Below the pieces are notes generated by a model, which saw only the letters and a program-made list of their open reading frames with translations, was not told where the DNA came from and made no database searches. A DNA stretch of 64,000 nt, from positions 1-64,000 of the forward strand of contig CATOGX010000021.1 of the NCBI GenBank assembly GCA_951799405.1, in the 5' to 3' direction. The DNA comes from Agapetus fuscipes (lineage: Eukaryota; Arthropoda; Insecta; Trichoptera; Glossosomatidae). The position numbers and the translations under genes are program-made. Shown here one piece after another: positions 22,524-32,750 of this stretch. Position 1 is the first letter of the stretch. Each line of letters opens with the position of its first letter.

Positions 22524-22802
22524 GATTAAGAAGAAGATATTTTCCGGGATCGGTAACCGTGGTCTGTGGGAGCTGGAGCTTTCGGACGTTTCGACCATTC
22601 CTACGATGGGCTTCTTCAGCGGGGAGTATGATGATGACGATGATCTTGTTCTTACAGAACGCGAACTCACAGCTCACAGACTGTTCTTTTTTAATAAATG
22701 GTAATGGTTTTTTTGATTAAATAAAATAAAATAAAATATTTATAATAAGTTAGATTCCAACTGGATTCATACGGCTTTCAATTTCGAAAGCATCCCCATT
22801 AT

Positions 22803-23610
22803 TTTTTCTCTTCGGCTTGAGTAGAATCTCCCAAAATTTTATTACTGATTATGCTTGAGTACATCCCTAGTTAACATAATCAATTGTAAAAAATACAGTC
22901 TATGATTTCATTTTTTCACAATCTTCCATCGCAAAAAATATGAAATTTCATATGACTATGAAAATTTCAGCATTTTTTTTCTCTATGGTTTGGGTAGAAT
23001 CTCCCAAATTTTATTGCTCAATATGCTTGATTACATCTCTAGTTAACATAATCAATCGTAAAAAAATACAGTCTATGGTTTCGTTTTTTCACAATCTTCC
23101 ATCGCAAAAAAAATGAAATTTCATATGACTATGAAAATTTCAGCATTTTTTTTCTCTATGGTTTGGGTAGAATCTCCCAAATTTTATTACTTAATATGCT
23201 TGATTACATCTCTAGTTAACATAATCAATCGTAAAAAAAATACAGTCTATGATTTCGTTTTTTCACAATCTTCCATCGCAAAAAATATGATTTTTCATAT
23301 GACTATGAAAATTTCAGCATTTTTTTTCTCTATGGCTTGGGTAGAATCTCCCAAATTTTATTGCTCAATATGCTTGATTACATCTCTAGTTAACATAATC
23401 AATCGTAAAAAAATAAAGTCTATGATTTCGTTTTTTCACAATCTTCCATCGCAGAAAATGTGAATTTCTTATAACTATGAAAATTAAAAAAAAAAAAACT
23501 CTATGGCTTGGGTAGAATCTCTCAAATTTTATTGCTGATTATGCTTGAGTACATCCCTAGTCAACATTATCAGTCGTAAAAAAATACAGTCCATGATTTC
23601 GTTTTTCACA
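22803..23610 (-). repeat. Satellite S2 in inverted orientation
   Basis: About 4.5 monomers, recognisable as the reverse complement (CTCTATGGYTTGGGTAGAAT, TTAACATAATCAAT). Orientation is opposite to the S2 block at 16618-17470, so the pair faces each other across the RTE-bearing element. The short plus-strand ORF inside is a satellite by-product. Confidence 0.93.
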
Positions 23611-23645
23611 AACAGTTGACATAAAAGAAAAATTACAAAGTAAAT

Positions 23646-24092
23646 GTAAATATGTAAATTTACAAAGCTTCATGAATATGTGATGGGGCTTCCACACGCT
23701 TGCCAACCCATCTCAAGTCAAGCGCACAGTGTGTCGTCTAGAACATGCTAGCTGGACAAAATTTTGTCTAATGGACTCATTTTGTCCAGCTAGCATGTTC
23801 TAGACGACACACTGTGCACTTGGCCCACTTGGCTTGTAGCCAAGCGCACAGTGTGTCGTCTAGAACATGCTAGCTGGACAAAATTAGTCCATTAGACAAA
23901 ATTTTGTCCAGCTCATGTTCTAGACGACACACTATGCGCTTGACTTGAGATGGGTTGGCAAGCGTGTGGAAGCCCCATGAAGGATACGCCTTTTCGTGTA
24001 TATTTTTGTTTGCGATGTAAATATGTAAATTTACAAAGCTTCATGAATATGTGAAGGATACGCCTTTTCGTGTATATTTTTGTTTGCGATAG
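23646..24092. repeat. 72-bp direct duplication, one copy split by a MITE
   Basis: A block from GTAAATATGTAAATTTACAA to TTTTTGTTTGCGAT occurs at 23646-24016 (interrupted) and 24017-24090 (uninterrupted). The intact copy shows the pre-insertion sequence of the MITE. Confidence 0.9.
23684..23977. mobile_element. Multiply palindromic MITE
   Basis: 294 bp, starting TGGGGCTTCCACACGCTTGC and ending with its reverse complement, with a 3-bp target duplication TGA (23681-23683 and 23978-23980) confirmed by the intact neighbouring copy. Inside, a block of about 50 bp containing GTGTGTCGTCTAGAACATG occurs four times in alternating orientation, so the element can fold as nested and side-by-side hairpins. 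A 3-bp duplication would suit PIF/Harbinger, but that is tentative. Confidence 0.88.
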
Positions 24093-24349
24093 ATTAATTT
24101 CATTGATTTAAATAAAATATATAGATGGAGCATTAGCGTATATATCCGATCCACACAGGCCCGGATTAACCCCTCTGGGGGCCCTGGTGCGGAAAAAAAT
24201 CTCGGGGCCCCCTATAGCCCCCCCCTCCCCTTCCCCTCCCCCCTTATCACAAAATCCCCTCCCCTCGCGCTTATTTTTTTTCAGAACCCAAAATATACAA
24301 TTTACGAACATGCTAATTGAATGGTTGAATTCCTTGATTCTATTCTTGA

Positions 24350-24600
24350 CTTTTAGGTTGGTATGGGGCTGACCACCCATACTGCAAAAAGATGGTTCAC
24401 TTTGCCAATGTCACCATTGTTTCAGGGAAGGTCGGCAAGAGTCGTAGGGCTTATGTTCATTTGAGATTGGGTTTTATATTGTAGGTCCACATGCGGCATG
24501 TGTAAGCGCAAACTTATATTCTCTGCTTACGAGAATGCATTTAATATGAATCTCAATTGATTTTCATCTTTGATTTAGATTTAGATTAGAATAAAAAACG
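24350..24600 (+). repeat. RTE-A 3' tail copy
   Basis: A full-length tail from TAGGTTGGTATGGGGCTGAC to the TTTAGATTTAGATTA end. It lacks RTE-A coding sequence upstream. Confidence 0.85.
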
Positions 24601-24774
24601 GCACTAATTAGGTAAAAAAAATGCAAGTACAATGCTACATCTTAGCAATTTTCACTCCGAATTTGCAGAGGTCTTTTGAGGTGTGATTCACACATAATAG
24701 ATAAAGCTTATTTGACACATAAGTTTGTGTGAAACTGACCTCTAGAATCTATAGTCATAGCTGCAAAGATATAT

Positions 24775-24935
24775 TACATTCTAGATTCATAATAAGTACA
24801 TTAATTCGCGCAACATGTTCCGCATGTAGACTTACAGCATAAAAACTCAATCTCGAAGGAATATAAGGCCTGCAACTCTTGCCGACCTTCCCTGAAACAG
24901 GAGAGACATTGGCAAAGACAATATTGGTGGTCTAT
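24775..24935 (-). repeat. RTE-A 3' tail copy, partial
   Basis: Reverse orientation; it retains the CTGCAACTCTTGCCGACCTT and CCTGAAACAGG blocks. Confidence 0.75.
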
Positions 24936-24947
24936 ACACCAAAAGTA

Positions 24948-25165
24948 TCAGAAATCATTTTCCGTTTCGTGTTCATTTCAAACACAATACCGGCAAGGTT
25001 TACTCAGCCTGGGAAACACTCATTTCAAATGAAGTGTTTGGCATAAGGCCGGCCCTTTTACCTGTAAAAGTAAATAGGTTCCACTCACTACATGCAGCCC
25101 CTTTGGGGGGAATGCGGCAAGAAGTTGCTCTTTATGTGTAGCTTAGTGGCGTTAGTAGCGTTTTC
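24948..25165 (+). repeat. tRNA-derived SINE, 3' part
   Basis: It matches the body of the full SINE at 31614-31950 from the TTTCGTGTTCATTTCAAA region through CGGCAAGAAGTT to TGTGTAGCTTAGT. The tRNA-like head is missing. Confidence 0.8.
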
Positions 25166-25397
25166 TATAAAAAATCTTCTTGTAAGAAATAATATCAATA
25201 ATAATAAAGAATACCTCTATTTGCTTCCACACATAAACTTGTTTTTGGGCAAAGGTAATGCATTCTTCCAGTTATTTTATTTGCAAAGCCAAATGTATTG
25301 TTGACGCAATAAATCAAAAGAGATAGTTTGAAAACAAAAGTAAATACTGTGCAAAGCAGGCGCCGCGCCGGTCGCACCTTCCCCTAACGCCTTTGTT

Positions 25398-25678
25398 CAA
25401 GGGCGCCCGCAGAATATTTTCCCAGGGGGGGCAAGGCCACCGGGGGGTCTGGGGGGTATGACACTTTACAGTAAAAAAGTAGGGTTTGGTTATTTATGTA
25501 GTCATGTTTTTCGTTAACGTAACCTTATCCCGGCGTTTATGCGGAATTGCCGATATTTATTCATTTTGGACATTCTAAATTTTTCAAAACACTAAAACCT
25601 GACAAAAATTTATGCGCACTATCCTGATTCTCAGGGGGGGCAATGGCCCCCCCTGGCCCCTCCCTGCGGGCGCCCATG
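25398..25678. mobile_element. hAT-type MITE, 281 bp
   Basis: TIRs of CAAGGGCGCCCGCAG and its inverse (CTGCGGGCGCCCATG), with a perfect 8-bp duplication CCTTTGTT (25390-25397 and 25679-25686). G/C-rich subterminal blocks (GGGGGGGCAA) are also inverted. Confidence 0.92.
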
Positions 25679-25939
25679 CCTTTGTTTCATTTTTCTTATG
25701 AAATTAGTAGTACAATGAAAGGAATATATTTTAAAATAAAAATCTTCCATGGTATTCACTGAACCCTGAAACGTTTACCTTTTTAGTGATTTACGAGTAC
25801 TTACGTAAGATAACCATCGCATCCGTCAATTCAAGGTGTCATTTCAAAAACAAAAATCTGATATTTTTCATTTAAGTAATTCATGTTTATAAAAGCTGCA
25901 CTTACATTTTGCAGCATCAGCATCTTACCATATGGTCAG

Positions 25940-26080
25940 CGAAAGGATTGCATGTGGCGAGTGGAACCTATTTAATTTTACAGGTCTTACTTATTTTACT
26001 TATTTTAGTTGGGTTTGAAATAAAAATTGAAACGGAAAATGATTTCTGATACTCTTCGTGGGAATTGATTGAGCATTCCA
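25940..26080 (-). repeat. SINE remnant, reverse
   Basis: A diverged reverse copy of the SINE body, with GCATGTGGCGAGTGGAACCT and the GAAACGGAAAATGATTTCTG block. Confidence 0.6.
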
Positions 26081-26329
26081 CAAATTGAGCTATGGATACA
26101 TTTTACGCGACAATATAAAAAAACACGACTTGATAATCAAGTACTTGCGTACCTTTTTACGATAAAGGAGCTACTAGTTAAAGTTTTTACGTTTTGCTTT
26201 TTACAAATAAGGTTTTAGAACAATAATATAAATTAACCGAAATATACTTTCAAGGTAATCGAAAAAAGAAGCTGCGGATAAAGAAAGAAGTCTTAGAAAA
26301 TCGCAATTAGGTTAGCATTCCAGGGTTTA

Positions 26330-26555
26330 ACAATTTATACGTTGCATTTGATAAATTAAGATGTACATAAAATTCATGCCCATCAGCAGACACGCGTAAG
26401 TTCGCTTTTACACATGCTGCATATGCACACACAAAATAAAAACCAAAACCTTCAATGAATATAGCCCCGGAAACTTTTGCCGACCTTCCCCGGAACAAGA
26501 ATGACATTGCCAAAGTGAACCACTTCTCACATTTTTGTTGGTCAGCCTCATAACA
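26330..26555 (-). repeat. RTE-A 3' tail copy, diverged
   Basis: A reverse copy with TTGCCGACCTTCCC, TGACATTGCCAAAGTGAACC and GGTCAGCCTCATA. Confidence 0.75.
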
Positions 26556-26679
26556 TCAAAGAACGTAAAAGTATTTTCATTTTGTTAAAAAATATACTGA
26601 AATGGAATAACTTTTTTCATTTCAAATTAATTGAAATATCACTGGCGTAAATCTATTAACTTGTCTTTATCTATAATGT

Positions 26680-26932
26680 AAGTCTGGTCGATATCTCAGT
26701 TGTTAGAGTGCTTGCATTCCATGCCGTGAGCTCGGTTTTCGAGTCCCACCAAGGGTGTCAGATATGATTTCTCGTGTCGGTGTTTATTTCAAACCAAAAA
26801 ATAAAATACCGGCAAGGCTAACTCAGCCTTCGCAATAAACGAGTACCAGCTCCCTTGGAAGTTGGGAAACCCCCACTTTAACAGGAGTGGTTGGCGTAAA
26901 GCCAGCCCCCTTAACTGTAAATATGTATATAT
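26680..26932 (+). repeat. tRNA-derived SINE copy
   Basis: The head (GGTCGATATCTCAGTTGTTAG, then the B-box region) and body are present, diverged from the 31614 copy. It is truncated before the 3' end. Confidence 0.8.
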
Positions 26933-26937
26933 CAAGA

Positions 26938-27070
26938 CACACCTATTTAGAAAGTCTTATCCATGATCGGAGAGGGCCCTTGAGGTGTGACACACACAAA
27001 AACGGCGCTCTCTTATCATTTGTAATTTAAAATAAATTAGCCTGATATTATTATTTATTATTATTTATAA
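26938..27070 (+). repeat. CR1/L2-like 3' end, short copy
   Basis: From the last codons (TTTAGAAAGTCTTATCCATG) through GGAGAGGGCCCTTGAGG to the ATT-rich tail it is nearly identical to the end of the element at 18501-19796, so it is the same family, truncated to about 130 bp. Confidence 0.88.
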
Positions 27071-27094
27071 ATAGGTTCCACTTGCCACTTGTGG

Positions 27095-27320
27095 AACCCT
27101 TCAGGAATATTGCTATCGATATAGCAAAGATATATTCACATGCCTACAAACAAACACGTGCAAGTTTACGCTTACAATTGCTGAATAAGTACTTACGAAT
27201 TAAAATCCAAGCCTCAAACAAACATACACCGTGCAACTTTTGCCGACCATTCCTGACACAGAGGTGACATTGGCAAAGTGAACCTTTTTACAGTATGGTA
27301 ACCAACCTATATGTTAAGGA
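27095..27320 (-). repeat. RTE-A 3' tail copy
   Basis: A reverse copy with TAGCAAAGATATAT, GCAACTTTTGCCGACC and GGTGACATTGGCAAAGTGAA. Confidence 0.75.
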
Positions 27321-28038
27321 AATGCGTGTGCATGTTAGTGTGAATTAATAAATTTTTGAAAGGAAGATCTAGTTAGATTAAAATAATATCGAAGCTCTTT
27401 AAAGAATAGCAAAAATTATTTTCAACACTATATTTTTTTCAACCAAATATTTTGTTTTGATATTTGCATTGTTTATACTTTCTTATCTTAGTAGAGAAAG
27501 ATTTATAATCCTGTCCTCGGAACTGTTGCCGACATGGCAGGAACAAAAGCGCTATAATCCCTAAGGCTCTATTGTTTGACATGGACGGGTACGACTGCAC
27601 ATCTTCGGTACCTTTGCTTGCTTTGTTTTTTTTTTTTAGTTTGAGGAGAAACTTTTATTACTTGATTACTGTTTGGAATGCTCGGGGCCCTATTCAGTTC
27701 TTCTGGGGCCCTTGAATAGTTGTTGTGAGAAGCTTGTATTTCCTAAGTATTGAAGACTTTGTCCGTATGAAACGTAGCGTTATAAAGTGGAAGTAAAAAA
27801 AGTGGTATTTCTTTACATTTTCTGTGCTTTATTTTTTTGAATAATGATAAGAATAAAACTTTTGGGGGCCCTGGTTCGGTCGCACCCACAGATCACAAAA
27901 AGAAGGAGATATGGTATGAGGGCATTCCCTAGGTAAATCAATTATGCTTAAAAAAATCTTAGTTGAAAATCCGTATTATTGCGCAAATCAGTCACGTTTA
28001 TACTGCTGTACTAGCAACTGCTCTTGGTTTTTATCAAA

Positions 28039-28118
28039 ATGCCGTGTTGCTGTGTGGTCAAGTGTAACAATGTAAGTCGATATAAAAACTTTAAGGATCA
28101 CGGCATCACTTTTCACCG
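28039..28118 (+). CDS. THAP-like zinc-finger exon (first coding exon)
   Basis: ATG at 28039 opens MPCCCVVKCNN and runs to GITFHR, which matches the start of a THAP domain (MPxxCxxxxCxN, then a Phe-His-Arg block). It is followed at once by a strong splice donor GTGAGTAA at 28119. Without splicing the frame stops two codons later. THAP domains are DNA-binding modules of host factors and of P-type transposases. The next exon was not found: a possible acceptor at about 28174 leads to sequence not resembling THAP. It lies inside the hAT-like element, so it may be a relic. Confidence 0.45.
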
Positions 28119-28317
28119 GTGAGTAATCAATTCCACACGTATTAAACGTTTTACATCGATTTCAATCTTTTAGGTGTCTTGAATTTTTGACATTTCTACA
28201 TAGCATCACTAGTGTTGTGCAATACGCGCTTGTGTATGCCAAACATCGATACCTTTTATATTTATTTATTTTTCATAAAGAAATAAAATATCAAGCCGTA
28301 GTCTAGTGATTAACTAT

Positions 28318-28392
28318 ACGGACTGTAACTGTAACTCTGTCGCCATTCCGATAGGGGTGGCCAGAGGCTTTGCAGAGCTGCCTCCATTTTTC
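28318..28392 (-). repeat. RTE-B 3' tail copy
   Basis: The reverse complement matches the end of the RTE-B fragment at 51186-51262 (CTCTGGCCACCCCTA, GGAATGGCGACAGAGTTACA) including the ACAGTT repeats. Sequence at 28440-28500 resembles the probable second SINE at 32255. Confidence 0.7.
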
Positions 28393-29172
28393 CTATTTTT
28401 ACATACCTCTTTCAATTCATTCATGGGAAATTTATGAGTTCAATTCCTGGCGGAGCACAAAAAAAAAATGCCCTTCGTTGGGATTTTTCAATGGGCTATA
28501 CCTACAAAAAAACTACGTTTGCTTCAAATATATGCAGAAGTAAATCCTTTAAATATTTATTATGTGTTAGAAAAAAGTAGTTCAAAACTTAAGAATTATA
28601 CATTGATTGTTACAGGATGTAGAAAAAAAAAAAAAAAATAATAATAATAATAATAAGTGAATTGAAACAGTGTGTTTTTTAATTAATAAAAATATTGGGT
28701 TTGTTTTCTGTGAAATCTTTATTGGTGCAGTTTTATAAACGTCGGACAAAACATTCATTAACATTCAACAAGCACTTTAAGTTTTTAGGCTTTTACGGCG
28801 GATGCAGATACTTGATTTTGTTTCCAGGTTTTGTAAATTATATTGTATTTTGTAAATTACTTTGCGTAAGTTGATGTATATTTTTAAATTTTATTTTTTT
28901 GACCAAAAATCACGAGCAAATTTGGCAGGCAGCGTCTTACAGAGAGGCTTGCATTTCTACTAAGTTGATTCAGTAATTCATTTTTGCTGTATTTCATTGA
29001 TTTTAGTTTTTATGGATCTTTTTATTTCATTTTATTGACCTTTCAATTGTTATACGTGTAAGATTTTACCTGTAAAGTGTCATATATTTATTTTTCAAAT
29101 TTTTGTGGTGAAACATTGTGGAATTCCATTTTAAATATTTGATTACAAAAACAGTTTTTAAGAAGTCTTAAT

Positions 29173-29345
29173 AAAAAACCTTTGTTTTATTCCACTGATG
29201 AGAATTTTTGTTAGAGATATTTCTGTTTCTTCAGTTTCTTATATATTTATCTAGATACCTATTGAAGAAACGAAAGGTACATATCTAAGGTATATGAAGA
29301 TACGATAAAAAATGCACATCAGTGGAATAAAACAAAGTTTTGTAT
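29173..29345. mobile_element. Small foldback MITE
   Basis: AACCTTTGTTTTATTCCACTGATG on the left is mirrored by CATCAGTGGAATAAAACAAAG on the right, with a smaller inverted pair (GTTTCTTCAGTTTC / GAAGAAACGAAA) inside. No coding content. The target duplication is unclear and the superfamily unknown. Confidence 0.65.
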
Positions 29346-30902
29346 TAAAAGTTTATAAAATTATTATTTTTTTAAATCAAATGTGTAATAAATTTAATAA
29401 AAATAATTTTATTTTGTATTGTATACTCGAGTTTTCATTTAAATGATCTTTTTTATTCAAATACTCCAAATTGTGTGTTTTTTTGCGTAACAAACTAAAC
29501 TTCGTTTTTGAATGCTTTCTTCTCATTTGAACTATTTTTTACACCTTTTTCTAACTAAATTTACCAAATTGATTTCAACGTACGTGGACAGAAAATGCTC
29601 TTCTCTTTACTTGTCTTTCTACTTTCATAACGGGTTATAGATAGCTAGTTTATTACCTACAAAAAAAATTGAATCTGGTCGATTTTCTAAAAATTGATTC
29701 GGAGTATTTATTTCATTTCAATTTTTTATAATGTAAATGTAAGTATATATCGTAGGAAAAGTAATGAAAAGATGAATTATTTATGTAGACATAAACATAT
29801 TTTCAGACATCAAAAAATCGTGAATATCGAGTGGGTATCGATCTAACGATGTATCGATGTATTGAATTTAGTCACATCCCTAGGCTCGAAATAGGACAGT
29901 GTTTCTCAAAGCGGGCGATAATATGATGGCTGACATTTAATTTTATTTTCTTTACAATTTTAAAATTCACTTCAATTAAAACCTACCCTCAACATTGAAA
30001 CTATTTTTTTGTTAATATTTCAACTCTGTATGATTGTATACGAATAAAGAATAGCAAAACTTTCATTGGATCTCGTAGGTGAGTTTCCTAGTTTTCCCAA
30101 TTTATCACTCTTCGGCAACAACGACGACTTTTTGTTCACTGCCAACATTAGGGAAACCTCCAACTGATTCGTTAGAAAGATTCTAAGACATTTTGGAATT
30201 GGAAGCATCAGAATGGATATATCTACACTGCTAAACAACTTCTAGCCTATAGAACTAAAGATGAATGAAGAAATAATAATGTAATTCAAAAGTAGCAATC
30301 AGGAATTTCAGCTACAAAAGCCAATCTCGCAATTAGATTACCTATCTATATTGTTTATTATTTGAATGAAAGGTATTTTTATAATACTAAAATTATAAAG
30401 TTATGTTTTAATTGCTCTCATTGGTAAAAATGTCTCATTTAGAATTAAATGTAAGCTCAAGACCACTTATAAAGTAAATTATAATTTAATTAATGAATGC
30501 CATTGTGGGTTTTCAGTTTTGGAAATGTTAAAAAAAAATTGGGGAGTGAAAATACTAGATTTTCAGTCAGCGGTATTGTTTGATATTCTCTGGTATGATA
30601 TTAGGTCACTCACGCACACATATTGAAATGCAAAGGAAAAACGTCCCTATGCATTAGTGGTTTTGATAACGTTATTGTTTTTAACTTTCTTAGCCAATCA
30701 CAAGTCACATTTGTTTGTATAGAAAAAATACCTATGCAATAGGCGGAGCTTTAAAAAATATGAGAACACGCGTTTTGTTCTACCGATGAATCCATACCAC
30801 ATCTCTTTATTCCGTTATCTATGGTCGCACCGCTCGAACCGCCCTAGATCCGGGCCTGGATACACATCATTGTTGCCCTAAATGATAGTGTACGCCCCAT
30901 TT

Positions 30903-31128
30903 GCAATCAGTTGTTTACCAAGCGTCGGCAAGGAAACATCGAGGTACCTACATGTAAATTGAAGACGAATATCATGCGAAGATAGCCTGACAGTTCCATA
31001 AATTTTTGAAATTTCCCCATATAGTAGAAATATGTTATTTAAGTTGATGTAATGAAATAAATGAATCAGTTCCACAATCAGTTCTCTTTGAATCAGTTGT
31101 CTAGCAACCGTCGGCAAGGAAACATTTA
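30903..31128 (+). repeat. Direct repeat pair upstream of the THAP-like ORF
   Basis: A block of about 38 bp (CAGTTGT..., CGTCGGCAAGGAAACAT) occurs at 30905-30940 and again at 31092-31127, 187 bp apart. The second ends about 22 bp before the ATG at 31151. A promoter role is speculative. Confidence 0.6.
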
Positions 31129-31150
31129 GTTATAATCAAAAACAAACAGC

Positions 31151-31480
31151 ATGCCCAAATGTGTGGTGAAAAAATGCCGTAACAGGACCGAAAAAAACAA
31201 AACACAGAGAGAAACTAAAAAGAAACGAATAATTCGGCAAAGACGATGGTGGATGATCAAAATTCATAGAAACCGTACCGTACCAGAATGCGCGCGCACA
31301 AGTATGTGGGTGCCTGGCATGTGCATGCACAAATTCCCTTTGACTTGCGTCAAAAACCGACACTGGTCGGATCGGCGACAAGCCAAGCCAAGGCGGCACA
31401 AACCACGCCCACGGCCGTCCACACGCTTGGCTTGTAATGGCTTGGCAAGCGTGTGGATGCCCCATGACGTATTGTTATGA
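31151..31480 (+). CDS. THAP-like short ORF
   Basis: 109 codons starting MPKCVVKKCRNRT, which fits the THAP N-terminal Cys pair. A later GMCMHKFPLTCVKNRHW loosely resembles the THAP His-Lys-Phe-Pro...Trp block, but an Arg/Lys-rich stretch of about 45 residues separates them and the final Cys-X2-His is not evident. The last part of the ORF runs into a palindrome (31422-31466) whose outer arm, GGCAAGCGTGTGG plus GCCCCA, is like the end of the MITE at 23684-23977. It is likely a degenerate or single-exon piece of a THAP gene, or transposon-derived. Confidence 0.35.
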   Translation: MPKCVVKKCRNRTEKNKTQRETKKKRIIRQRRWWMIKIHRNRTVPECARTSMWVPGMCMHKFPLTCVKNRHWSDRRQAKPRRHKPRPRPSTRLACNGLASVWMPHDVLL

Positions 31481-31613
31481 CTATTGCTATGTGTCTGTCT
31501 CTTTTGTTCATTACTTCCCTACATAATTTCGGCAGGAAGGTTTATATGGTAAAAAAACTCACGGGCTCTATGTTCATATTTCATTTATATCGATGCTTGA
31601 ATATTATCCATTC

Positions 31614-31950
31614 CGGTCCGGTCGATAGCTCAGGTGGTAGAGTGCTTGCATTCCATGCCGAAAGCTCGGGTTCGAATCCCACCGAGGGTGTCAGAAATGA
31701 TTTCCCGTTTCGGTGTTTATTTCAAACCCCAAAATAAAATACCGGCAAGGTTTACTCAGCCTTGACAATAAATGAGTACCAGCACTCTCGGGAGCTGGGA
31801 AACCTCCACTTCAACTGAAGTGGTTGGCGTAAGGCTGGCCCCCTTACCTGTAAAAATAAATAGGTTCAACTCGCCACATGCGACCCCTTCGGGGATAACG
31901 CGGCAAGAAGTTACACTATATGTGTAGCTTAGTTGCGTTTTTTTTTGCGT
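31614..31950 (+). repeat. tRNA-derived SINE, full-length copy
   Basis: The head has an RNA polymerase III A box (TAGCTCAGGTGG, 31626-31637) and a perfect B box (GGTTCGAATCC, 31669-31679) at tRNA spacing. A body of about 230 bp follows, then the conserved end GAAGTTACACTATATGTGTA and a T-rich tail. Other copies: 24948, 25940, 26680, 40600, 42048, 49025, 59628 and 61235. The parent tRNA is not clear. Confidence 0.9.
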
Positions 31951-32254
31951 TTTTTGCGAATAAATTATAATATGTATATGTATTTGTTTTCAATTATTTT
32001 TCCTTACATTGTGCGAAACGTATGTTGTGAGACATCAGCCCTTAGTTAAGAGTTGCAAGGTCACCTGTCAGGCTTTCTTCACAGAGCGCGGTATTTTTGA
32101 CGTATTTAACAGGGGCGCATTTAGGATTTCAATATTTTCAGTGACAAAAAAATGATGTTGAAAATGATACAGAGAGTCTCAATAAACATTGACGATACGA
32201 TAGATTGGTTTCTGTGAAAAAGTAATGAATGAAAACAGTGTTGGACCGGTCCGT

Positions 32255-32545
32255 AGTCCGTACTAGTGGCATCACTTCAGACTCGTAAATGGAAGGTTGT
32301 GGATTCGGATCCAAGCGGAGCACAAAAATATACCATTTATATTTCGAATGTGCTCTTCGCTGGGTTGAAAAATTCATAAACCTTTACCAATGACCGGTCA
32401 CCAAAGGTCCATCCAGCCTTACAGCAACTGAGTCTTGCTTGAGTATTGGCGCTTTGTAGCGACGACCAAGCTCGTACACCTCTGCGGCACTACAACAAGT
32501 GTCAAAGATCCCTAGAGTCTTTAGAATCTAGTGAGTCTCCCGCAC
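32255..32545 (+). repeat. Probable second tRNA-like SINE family
   Basis: It has a tRNA-like head with a diverged B box (GATTCGGATCC near 32305), then GCGGAGCACAAAAATA and a body shared with a diverged piece at 28440-28500. The end is uncertain. Confidence 0.4.
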
Positions 32546-32649
32546 AGGATTTCTTAAAAAAAAAAAGTGTTATTAAAAAATCCAAAACATATCTGAAATT
32601 TCTCGGGAAAAAGTTGTGGCGCTTATGTCAATTTTAATTTATTTTTAAT

Positions 32650-32750
32650 GTTAGTGAGCATGCAGCATGCAGCATGTGTTAGCGTCAACTTACAGGTGTC
32701 TGCTTGTGGGCATGTATTAAAAATATACCTTAAATAATAATATTTTCTCG
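32650..32750 (+). repeat. RTE-A 3' tail fragment
   Basis: It retains GCAGCATGTGTTAGCG and GTGTCTGCTTGTGGGCATG. The next 350 bp (32751-33104) show no recognisable feature. Confidence 0.7.

Larger units (their letters stand above)
17760..22720 (+). mobile_element. RTE-type non-LTR retrotransposon (RTE-C), interrupted
   Basis: It encodes an apurinic-type endonuclease and a reverse transcriptase in one frame, split by a CR1-like insertion at 18501-19796. Outer limits are approximate: the 5' side begins in GC-richer sequence, and the 3' end is AT-rich repeats (AAATAAAATAAAAT) near 22720. The 3' UTR (22540-22625) shares a block with the small retroposon at 60213-60384. RTE is the best guess for the clade; a related clade such as Proto2 is possible. 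Confidence 0.75.
17663..22797. mobile_element. TIR-bounded element carrying an RTE retrotransposon
   Basis: About 50 bp at 17663-17713 (GGGAATGCTTTC...) reappears inverted at 22747-22797, with a few substitutions. ATTAT flanks both outer ends (17658-17662 and 22798-22802), a possible 5-bp target duplication. I read it as a DNA element or MITE into which the RTE inserted. The superfamily is unknown. The alternative is a palindromic rearrangement, because the satellite orientation also flips across it. Confidence 0.55.
24156..30858. mobile_element. Large degenerate hAT-like element with nested repeats
   Basis: The left end CAGGCCCGGATTAACC matches the inverted right end, which finishes in GATCCGGGCCTG. 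The flanks are GATCCACA (24148-24155) and GATACACA (30859-30866), an 8-bp duplication with one change. No transposase ORF survives. The 6.7 kb holds RTE-A tails, SINEs, another hAT MITE, a CR1 tail and a THAP-like exon. G-rich blocks near 27680-27900 resemble the left subterminal region, so more than one hAT copy may be involved. From 27321 to 28030 and 29350 to 30858 I see no recognisable gene. Confidence 0.5.

Noticed and set aside
21900..22670. 256-codon minus-strand ORF at the RTE-C 3' end
   Set aside because: Antisense to the RTE-C C-terminal domain and 3' UTR; composition reflects the sense codons.
31617..31692. A genuine tRNA gene
   Set aside because: A and B boxes are good, but the same head recurs with a constant 3' body at several loci and the cloverleaf is imperfect, so it is a SINE head.
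32030..32100. A third relic of the zinc-finger upstream region
   Set aside because: CACCTGTCAGGCTTTCTTCACA resembles 37905-37930, but the match is too short to separate from chance or a small repeat.
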